From NCBI GenBank assembly GCA_964398485.1, contig CAYNMD010000019.1, positions 1 through 17,543 of the forward strand: a stretch of DNA of 17,543 nucleotides. Reading direction: 5' to 3'. The position numbers and the translations under genes are program-made. This DNA is from SSEF01 sp964398485 (GTDB lineage Bacteria; Patescibacteriota; Minisyncoccia; Moranbacterales; UBA1568). The notes below the pieces were generated by a model. It was not told where the DNA came from and ran no database searches. It saw only the letters and a program-made list of their open reading frames with translations. Of the stretch, positions 1 to 5,118 are shown one piece after another. The stretch's first letter is position 1. Each line of letters begins with the position of its first letter.

Positions 1-657
1 GCCATCCGGAATGTTGGAACGACGGCACCTAGTGCTGCCATCAGGAGTAGCTACAGCTATCGACCACTCGGTTCGACAGGTCCCTGGATCCAAATCGCTG
101 ATGATGGCTCGGATCCATCAGATCTCGTGCCCAATCGAGATCACTGGGAGGAGACTCTTTCAGCGGTTACTGCTCCGCAAGTGCCGGGTTGGTACGAACT
201 GCGTGGTTGCGCCGACTACCAGAACGCTGTCCTTGAATCGAACGAAACCGACAACTGTCTCACGACAACTTTTGAAGTCGCTGCCTACCCCGACCTCATC
301 ATCACCTACATCGGGATGGGTGACTACAACGACACCTCGATCCGCAAGGGGAACACCAAGTACCCGACCATGCGCATCAAGAATGTGGGCACTGGTCCTG
401 CGAGTGTCCTTACTCGCCAAGCCTACTACCTCTACGGACCAGCTACGGGGTATGTCTGGAAGCAGATTGATGGTGATGACACTGAGCCCCAATACCTCTG
501 CGTCAACTGCGAGACGACAGAGAAGATCCTGAAGGGCTTCGCCATTGGGAAAACAGGGGTTCACTATCTTCAGGCCTGCGCCAACTACCTCCGGAGCCAG
601 ATCGAGGCCAACTACGAAAACAACTGTCTTATCTCGGCGCCTATCACGGTGAAGTGA
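1..657 (+). CDS. CARDB-repeat surface protein, 5'-truncated by window edge
   Basis: The frame is open from base 1 to a TGA at 655-657 (218 residues seen), so the N-terminus and any signal peptide lie outside the window; a GTG at 127 is internal. Two tandem beta-sandwich-like repeats are visible. Each has an AIRNVGT or MRIKNVGTGP strand motif followed by an ending of the pattern C-A-(D/N)-Y-x6-E-x-N-x3-N-C. The motif 'xNxGxxxA' with regular strands is typical of CARDB (cell adhesion related domain found in bacteria). The conserved Cys pair in each repeat suggests a disulfide, and a further CVNC lies in repeat 2; this supports export. Role inferred: extracellular adhesion or a structural part of a larger surface protein. 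Codons end mostly in C or G, unlike the AT-richer genes further right. The family call is good; the function is unknown. Confidence 0.72.
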   Translation, partial: AIRNVGTTAPSAAIRSSYSYRPLGSTGPWIQIADDGSDPSDLVPNRDHWEETLSAVTAPQVPGWYELRGCADYQNAVLESNETDNCLTTTFEVAAYPDLIITYIGMGDYNDTSIRKGNTKYPTMRIKNVGTGPASVLTRQAYYLYGPATGYVWKQIDGDDTEPQYLCVNCETTEKILKGFAIGKTGVHYLQACANYLRSQIEANYENNCLISAPITVK

Positions 658-660
658 ACA

Positions 661-686
661 TCGAGGATATGTGAGGGAATCCTCGA
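661..686 (+). other. Short inverted repeat after the CARDB gene
   Basis: An 8-base inverted repeat (TCGAGGAT at 661-668, ATCCTCGA at 679-686) with a 10-base loop starts 3 nt after the CARDB stop codon. It has no T-tract, so it is not a complete intrinsic terminator by itself. It may stabilise the mRNA 3' end or pause polymerase ahead of the stronger hairpin at 698-736. Confidence 0.4.
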
Positions 687-697
687 ACGATCCATGG

Positions 698-736
698 CCC
701 GGAGGTACCGCGAGTACTTGCCGGGTCTGTTTATTT
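698..736 (+). terminator. Intrinsic terminator of the CARDB gene
   Basis: The left arm CCCGG+AGGTAC (698-708) pairs with GTACTT+CCGGG (714-725) around a CGCGA loop. There is one bulged G (720) and one G-T wobble. A T-rich tail (TCTGTTTATTT, 726-736) follows. This is a standard Rho-independent architecture and separates the CARDB gene from the small membrane protein gene downstream. Confidence 0.7.
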
Positions 737-758
737 ACTAAAATCATTGGGCTATACG

Positions 759-767
759 TGGTATACT
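759..767 (+). promoter_or_regulatory. Extended -10 promoter for the YvlD-like gene
   Basis: TGG-TATACT (759-767) is an extended -10 (TGn plus a 5/6 match to TATAAT). No good -35 is seen at the usual spacing, which is acceptable for extended -10 promoters. Transcription would start near 774, leaving a leader of about 16 nt before the ATG at 790 with no Shine-Dalgarno sequence. It lies just after the terminator at 698-736, consistent with a new transcription unit. Confidence 0.5.
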
Positions 768-789
768 AGAGACACATAACGTAACGTAT

Positions 790-1140
790 ATGCAATTACT
801 CCTTCGTTGGGTGCTCGGTGGTGCAGCTTTTTGGCTGGTAGCACATTATATGCCAGGGATGAGTATAGCGAGCTGGAAAACAGCTCTGGTACTGTCGCTC
901 TTGTGGGGACTCTTGGGGTTTACCGTCAAGCCTATTCTGGTACTCCTTACGCTCCCGATCAATCTTATTACTTTTGGACTTTTTACCCTTATCATCAACG
1001 GATTTCTCTTGTGGCTCCTCGGGGGGATGATCAAGGGATTTGAAGTAGATACTTTTCTCCACGCTATCGTGGGAGCACTCCTTCTCTCGATACTCATGGC
1101 CATCGTCAACTGGGTCTTGGATCAGAAAAATGATGATTAG
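790..1140 (+). CDS. YvlD / phage-holin-4-like small membrane protein
   Basis: A 116-residue, very hydrophobic protein with four predicted membrane segments (about residues 2-20, 31-48, 52-76 and 86-110) and an acidic C-terminal tail. The segment LTLPINLITFGLFTLIIN (53-70), preceded by a conserved Pro (48), is the hallmark of the YvlD / mycobacterial phage holin family 4 superfamily, and the length matches that family. Members are common single-gene inner-membrane proteins; in Bacillus YvlD is linked to the envelope stress operon yvlABCD. No lysis partner lies nearby, so a holin role is not supported. The ATG at 790 is the first start and has no Shine-Dalgarno. The gene converges on the minus-strand gene ending at 1160 with 19 nt between, and no terminator is obvious there. 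Confidence 0.82.
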   Translation: MQLLLRWVLGGAAFWLVAHYMPGMSIASWKTALVLSLLWGLLGFTVKPILVLLTLPINLITFGLFTLIINGFLLWLLGGMIKGFEVDTFLHAIVGALLLSILMAIVNWVLDQKNDD

Positions 1141-1159
1141 AGGTTCTGAGCTGCTACGA

Positions 1160-1837
1160 CTAAGGAAGGAGGATGATCAGGATAGTCCCGAGGGTAGTGG
1201 TTATAAGGAAGATAGCTACAACAACGACTAAATAGCCTTCTTTGAGAAACCAGGGCTTGTATTGAGACACTCGATCAGTGAGTGTCTCAAGATTTTTGAT
1301 GAGAGATGGCTCAGTGTAGGCTAGCTTCATAGCGAGGGCCTGATCTTTTTTCACCGTGTTTTGATATCTTAGTTCGACAAGGGTATCTGGTTTTGATTCA
1401 AGGGTGAAAAAACGAAGCATTTTTGACTCTGCCTGTTTGGGGTCGAAAAAGAGTTTGATGCAATATGGCTCATTGGGAGATGCCTTCTGGGGTTTATCGA
1501 ACCGTGCCACAAAAACATTGTCTGATTGGTAGTAACTGCGTTCGAGAATGGTTTCCTCAAGTATATTTTGGCAGTCAGCGTCAGCAAGTGTAACGGTGAT
1601 GCGATCGCCTTCTTTGGGCTCTGGATTGCGGACGAGGAATTCGATTTGTTTGAGCGAGCCTGACTGAGCTAGAAAATGCTGGGTAATCGATTCTCCCGGA
1701 AGAATGGCGATAGGCTCGCCTTTGCTAAAGGTAATAGAAGAGTCACGTAGGGACCATTCTCGGGCAAATTGGTACAAAAGACCGAGGAGTATTATTCCAA
1801 GTAGAAGGAGGTAAAAAATTTCGGTACGCTTGGTCAT
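1160..1837 (-). CDS. Unrecognised bitopic membrane protein with extracytoplasmic domain
   Basis: 225 residues. It has an N-terminal membrane anchor (about 7-23), a central soluble region rich in alternating strand-like segments (about 30-175) containing only two Cys (89 and 126, a possible disulfide), and a C-terminal membrane segment (about 201-223) ending in an all-hydrophobic tail. This layout suggests a domain held outside the membrane, perhaps a beta-sandwich. I do not recognise the family. It starts 3 nt after the stop of the DUF2142-like gene, so the two are almost certainly co-transcribed and translationally linked. It may be a partner subunit of that putative membrane glycosyltransferase. 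The ATG at 1837 is favoured because it fits that junction; no Shine-Dalgarno is present. Confidence 0.7.
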   Translation of the reverse strand: MTKRTEIFYLLLLGIILLGLLYQFAREWSLRDSSITFSKGEPIAILPGESITQHFLAQSGSLKQIEFLVRNPEPKEGDRITVTLADADCQNILEETILERSYYQSDNVFVARFDKPQKASPNEPYCIKLFFDPKQAESKMLRFFTLESKPDTLVELRYQNTVKKDQALAMKLAYTEPSLIKNLETLTDRVSQYKPWFLKEGYLVVVVAIFLITTTLGTILIILLP

Positions 1838-1840
1838 AGA

Positions 1841-3364
1841 CTAAAGGTAGTAACGAAATATGATGGTATTGAAAATAGTGTGAAGCGTAAAGGCTACCAT
1901 CAAAAGAAGCCAGAGAGTGATGATTGGCCGCAGCCAAGACTGTTTCCCGAAATAAGTGAGAAAGCTACCGAGTCCAGTGGTCAAAATGAGAATATGAGCG
2001 AGAAGAGTAGGGAGGAAATAGCGACCAGGGGTGCCAAGACTCATAGTCATGCCCCCAACTCTTGTGAAGGCTTCCCAATCGGCTACCCGTACGCCAAGTT
2101 GGAGAATAATTATCATTGAGAGAAGAAATAAGACGTTCTTTTGAGAGGGGAGATGTGATGGGTAGGCTGCCCGTAATTTTTTGGAGAAAAAGAGTAGGCT
2201 GAGACCTAGGCTAGCAATGAACTCGATGAGAAAAATAACTATGGGCACTGATTGAAGAAATGAGCTATTGGTCCAGCCCAGTATCCCCCAATACGACTCA
2301 GATGGCCAAATAGTTTTGTTCCACGAGAGACTTTTTTCGAGGTAGGTAGGCAGCGTAGAGAGCTTGTCAAAGAGGGCCGTAGCTGAACCAAAAAAGTAAA
2401 GTGAGAAAGCAAGCATAATACTGATGATGCCGAGGAGGGTACTGATACAGAGTACTCTTTTCTGTTTTTCATTTTTGTGGTGATAAAATTTTTGCCAGAG
2501 CATGGGAACGAAGAGGGGAAGAATCATGATCAGGAGGAGAGCTCCAGTGGCCTTGGTGTAAATGGCTGCAGTAAGAGTAAGGAGGAGAGCGATCGTATTA
2601 GGCTTGGTAAAACCATCCCGCACAATACGAGCAGAAAGATAGGTAAAGAGAAAATAGAGGGGAATGAGGAGAGCGTCGTAGTTGATTTGACTGAGATAGA
2701 GAGCGAGTTTTGGTTGGAAAGCTATTATGGCAGTTATGAGGAGGCTGATTGGTGACGAGAAACCAATAGTGCGAGCAGTAAGGTAGGCGAAGAATATGGC
2801 GATAGTACCGAGGATTACCGAGAAGAGGCGAATAAGGTAAAAACGAGTCAGAATGGAGTCGTCGGCAAAAAACCGTTCTATGAGTGAGGCGATAGAGTGA
2901 TAGAGGGTGGTGCTCGTGACGGCATCGGGGGTGTATTTTCCACCGATAAAGTTGGCTACTGACCAAGCTCTGGAATTAATGCTGGACTCATTGGGACCAA
3001 GTGAAGATTGAGAGAATCGAGTTGTATTGTAGTCTTCGGAGCGAAGGAGATGATTGTCAGTAGCACGGGCTGTTTCTCGAATTTCCTCCGAAAATCGGTA
3101 AGTTGAGAGATCGTTCTTGTTTTGACTCCCGATAAGTGGCACGGGGTCCTTGATATGCTCTCGGTATGGTTCAGCGATAAGCTGTATAGAGTTGTAGTGT
3201 CTGGCCTCATCTTGGCCAGTAAAAATTGGCTGCAATATAGCTAGAAACACACCTTGACAAAAATATGCAATAAGGATAATTCCTAAAATAATTTTAGGAT
3301 TTTTTGAGGGGCTCTTGCTGTATTTTGCCGGAACCTCATGCTGACTGACTTGTAGCTCGTTCAT
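1841..3364 (-). CDS. DUF2142-like polytopic membrane protein (GT-C-like)
   Basis: 507 residues with roughly ten or more membrane segments, starting with TM1 at about 25-46. The first extracytoplasmic loop begins FTGQDEARHYNSIQ (48-61), matching the 'P/GxDExxHxxxxx' motif of DUF2142 proteins and the acidic first-loop motif of lipid-linked-sugar GT-C glycosyltransferases. The rest alternates hydrophobic helices with short loops, and the last helices lie at the extreme C-terminus. Likely role (inferred): transfer of a sugar from a polyprenyl-phosphate donor on the outer face of the membrane. The ATG at 3364 lies 6 nt from a consensus-like -10 on the minus strand, so the mRNA may be leaderless. 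It is followed after 3 nt by the 225-residue membrane protein gene. Confidence 0.72.
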   Translation of the reverse strand: MNELQVSQHEVPAKYSKSPSKNPKIILGIILIAYFCQGVFLAILQPIFTGQDEARHYNSIQLIAEPYREHIKDPVPLIGSQNKNDLSTYRFSEEIRETARATDNHLLRSEDYNTTRFSQSSLGPNESSINSRAWSVANFIGGKYTPDAVTSTTLYHSIASLIERFFADDSILTRFYLIRLFSVILGTIAIFFAYLTARTIGFSSPISLLITAIIAFQPKLALYLSQINYDALLIPLYFLFTYLSARIVRDGFTKPNTIALLLTLTAAIYTKATGALLLIMILPLFVPMLWQKFYHHKNEKQKRVLCISTLLGIISIMLAFSLYFFGSATALFDKLSTLPTYLEKSLSWNKTIWPSESYWGILGWTNSSFLQSVPIVIFLIEFIASLGLSLLFFSKKLRAAYPSHLPSQKNVLFLLSMIIILQLGVRVADWEAFTRVGGMTMSLGTPGRYFLPTLLAHILILTTGLGSFLTYFGKQSWLRPIITLWLLLMVAFTLHTIFNTIIFRYYL

Positions 3365-3428
3365 ATTGGCAGTATACTAAAAAAAATGGCTTCAATAAAG
3401 GATTTTATTACACGATTTTCGTTTAAAT
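3350..3428. promoter_or_regulatory. Divergent promoter with palindromic -10 (AGTATACT)
   Basis: The 64-bp gap between the divergent genes holds the perfect palindrome AGTATACT (3371-3378), which reads TATACT on both strands. For the plus gene, TTGTAG (3350-3355) lies 17 bp upstream of TATACT (3373-3378), predicting a start near 3385 and a leader of about 44 nt. For the minus gene, TATACT occupies 3376-3371, only 6 nt from the ATG at 3364, predicting a leaderless transcript. An A8 tract (3379-3386) adjoins the palindrome. One -10 element could therefore serve both directions. This is read from sequence only. Confidence 0.5.
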
Positions 3429-4358
3429 ATGAAGACAGATTTTGAAACAATAATTTGCCCATTGTGTTCGACGACTACTTTTACGGTAGTATACAGGACT
3501 ACTTTTCCACCCAGGCTCTCTCCCGAATTTCTCACAAAAGTGTATCGTTCCTCAAGTGATCAGTCACTCTTTGAACAGGTGGTCCGTTGTACAGAGTGTG
3601 GACTAGTTTATCTTAATCCGCGTCTTTCGGCCGAGCGGATCATTGAGGCTTATGCTGGCGGTGAAGATCAGGCTTTCATCAGGCAGGACGCCATGCGTAT
3701 TCGTACCTTTGTGGAGGCGTTGAAAGAGTTAGCCCGGAAATATCGAATCAAGCTTTCGTCAGAAACCAAAGTGCTTGATGTTGGTTGCGCGGGTGGAGCA
3801 TTTCTCCAGGCCGCGAGACAAGTTGGCCTCACCCCTGTTGGGGTAGAGCCCAGTCGCTGGTTGTCAAACTATGCCCGAACCGAACACAGTCTTGATGTAC
3901 GGAGTGGTACACTTTTGGAGCAAGATTTTGAATCAGAAAGCTTTGATCTCATAACCCTGTGGGATGTGATTGAGCATTTACCTGATCCAGGGAAAGAACT
4001 CGACCAAATTCACGCTTTACTTAAGCCGAATGGTTTCCTGGTAGTGAATTATCCAGATTTCGGTAGTTTTCCGGCTAAACTTTTTGGGCGCAAGTGGCCA
4101 TTTCTCTTGAGTGTCCACCTTTTGTACTACACCCCACAGACGATACGCCGACAACTAAAGAAGCATGGATTTGAGGTACTCTCTATCACGCGTCACTGGC
4201 AGACGCTTGAGCTCGGCTATGTCCTCGAGCGCGCTTCACATTATTTTGTTTTTTTTGGCCTGCTCAAGAAATTAGTTGAAAAACTTAGTCTTGCTTCACT
4301 TCCTCTCAAGTATTGGATTGGGCAGACCAAGGTCGTAGCCAAGAAATATGTGGCTTGA
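3429..4358 (+). CDS. SAM-dependent methyltransferase with N-terminal zinc ribbon
   Basis: 309 residues. An N-terminal zinc ribbon is formed by C10-x2-C13 and C54-x2-C57, with the following 'GLVYLNPRL' typical of this subgroup. The class I methyltransferase fold follows: motif I VLDVGCAGG (115-123), the acidic end of strand 2 (E140), and D179-VIEHLPDP (179-187) before a Methyltransf_23-like LLKPNGFLVVNYP strand. Such proteins are common in surface-polysaccharide and sugar-modification clusters, where they methylate sugars or nucleotide sugars; the exact acceptor cannot be told. The C-terminal third (about 235-309) is helical and basic. The ATG at 3429 has no Shine-Dalgarno. The 3' end overlaps the HAD gene by 11 nt, so the two are co-translated. 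Confidence 0.85.
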   Translation: MKTDFETIICPLCSTTTFTVVYRTTFPPRLSPEFLTKVYRSSSDQSLFEQVVRCTECGLVYLNPRLSAERIIEAYAGGEDQAFIRQDAMRIRTFVEALKELARKYRIKLSSETKVLDVGCAGGAFLQAARQVGLTPVGVEPSRWLSNYARTEHSLDVRSGTLLEQDFESESFDLITLWDVIEHLPDPGKELDQIHALLKPNGFLVVNYPDFGSFPAKLFGRKWPFLLSVHLLYYTPQTIRRQLKKHGFEVLSITRHWQTLELGYVLERASHYFVFFGLLKKLVEKLSLASLPLKYWIGQTKVVAKKYVA

Positions 4359-5010
4359 TACCTCGAAACTTGAAGCAGTTATCTTTGATATGGATGGGGT
4401 ACTGTTTCTTTCGACCGATTGTCATGAACAGGCTTATCGAGAAACCCTCCAATCAATAGGTATCCATCACTTTTCATACTCTTCTCTTGCGGGTATGCGT
4501 ACCGACGAAGCGATCAAAAAGGTATTGGCTAAAAATAAACATAAAATTACTGAAACTCTTGTCAGTGACTTGGTAGCAAGGAAACGCAGTAAGGCCTTGG
4601 AGCTTTTGGAACAAGCGGGAGTGCTACGAGAAGGATGTCAGGAACTGGTAGAACATCTTACTACAGCGGGCTATCGATTAGTGCTTGCTTCCTCGGCTTC
4701 TCCGCAAACAATCGCTTTGTTTTTAAGGAAGAGTGGTCTTGGAAAAAAGTTTGAATTCATCTTAGATGGGAGTATGGTGGAACATGCTAAACCAGCCCCT
4801 GACATTTATCAGTTAGCTATCCAGAAACTTAAGCTAGAACCCAGTCAGTGTGTAGTGGTAGAAGATGCCGTGAGTGGGATTCAAGCAGCGCAAGCAGCTG
4901 GAACAAAAGTTGTCGCCCTTACAGGGACGGAGTCTCAGGAGAAACTCATGGCAACCAAGCCCGAATACATAGTTGACAGATTATCTGAAATAGGCCCTAT
5001 ACTTCTATAA
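4348..5010 (+). CDS. HAD-family hydrolase, beta-phosphoglucomutase-like
   Basis: 220 residues carrying all four HAD motifs: I, DMDGVL with nucleophile D14 and acid/base D16; II, S115/S116 in LASSAS; III, K148 in AKPAPD; IV, E172-D173 in VEDAVSG. The cap-domain element LAGMRTDEAI (48-57) matches the position of the cap motif of beta-phosphoglucomutase and small sugar-phosphate phosphatases (subfamily IA). The reaction is either interconversion of sugar 1- and 6-phosphates or sugar-phosphate dephosphorylation; sequence alone does not decide. It starts inside the methyltransferase gene (11-nt overlap) and is closed by the terminator at 5009-5037. Next to a nucleotidyltransferase fusion, a mutase supplying sugar 1-phosphate is attractive but unproven. 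Confidence 0.85.
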   Translation: MWLDTSKLEAVIFDMDGVLFLSTDCHEQAYRETLQSIGIHHFSYSSLAGMRTDEAIKKVLAKNKHKITETLVSDLVARKRSKALELLEQAGVLREGCQELVEHLTTAGYRLVLASSASPQTIALFLRKSGLGKKFEFILDGSMVEHAKPAPDIYQLAIQKLKLEPSQCVVVEDAVSGIQAAQAAGTKVVALTGTESQEKLMATKPEYIVDRLSEIGPILL

Positions 5011-5037
5011 AAATGGCTTTGTATAGCCATTTTTTTT
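5009..5037 (+). terminator. Intrinsic terminator after the HAD gene
   Basis: A perfect 10-bp stem (AAAAATGGCT 5009-5018, AGCCATTTTT 5025-5034) with loop TTGTAT runs into an uninterrupted T-tract to 5037. It overlaps the TAA stop of the HAD gene (5008-5010). This is the clearest terminator in the window and ends the two-gene methyltransferase-HAD unit. Confidence 0.88.
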
Positions 5038-5052
5038 GAGGTTTTGAAAAAT

Positions 5053-5081
5053 TTGTAGATCAAACTTTCTCGTGGTACCAT
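5053..5081 (+). promoter_or_regulatory. Candidate promoter of the glycan operon
   Basis: TTGTAG (5053-5058), a 17-bp spacer and TACCAT (5076-5081) with an upstream TGG (5073-5075, extended -10). The -35-like hexamer and spacing equal those proposed at 3350-3378, and the GTGGTA context resembles that at 758-763. It sits between the terminator at 5009-5037 and the ATG at 5119, where a new promoter is needed. The -10 is a weak match; AATACT at 5089-5094 is an alternative. Confidence 0.35.
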
Positions 5082-5118
5082 CAAAGACAATACTGAATGC
5101 CAAGACGAAAGTACGACT

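Noticed and set aside
160..747. Minus-strand open frame opposite the CARDB gene
   Set aside because: The plus frame has two matching CARDB-like repeats and a terminator placed for it. The minus frame crosses that terminator and shows no motif.
790..1140. Phage holin and lysis function
   Set aside because: The protein resembles the holin-4/YvlD superfamily, but no endolysin or other phage gene is present, so a chromosomal envelope protein is more likely.
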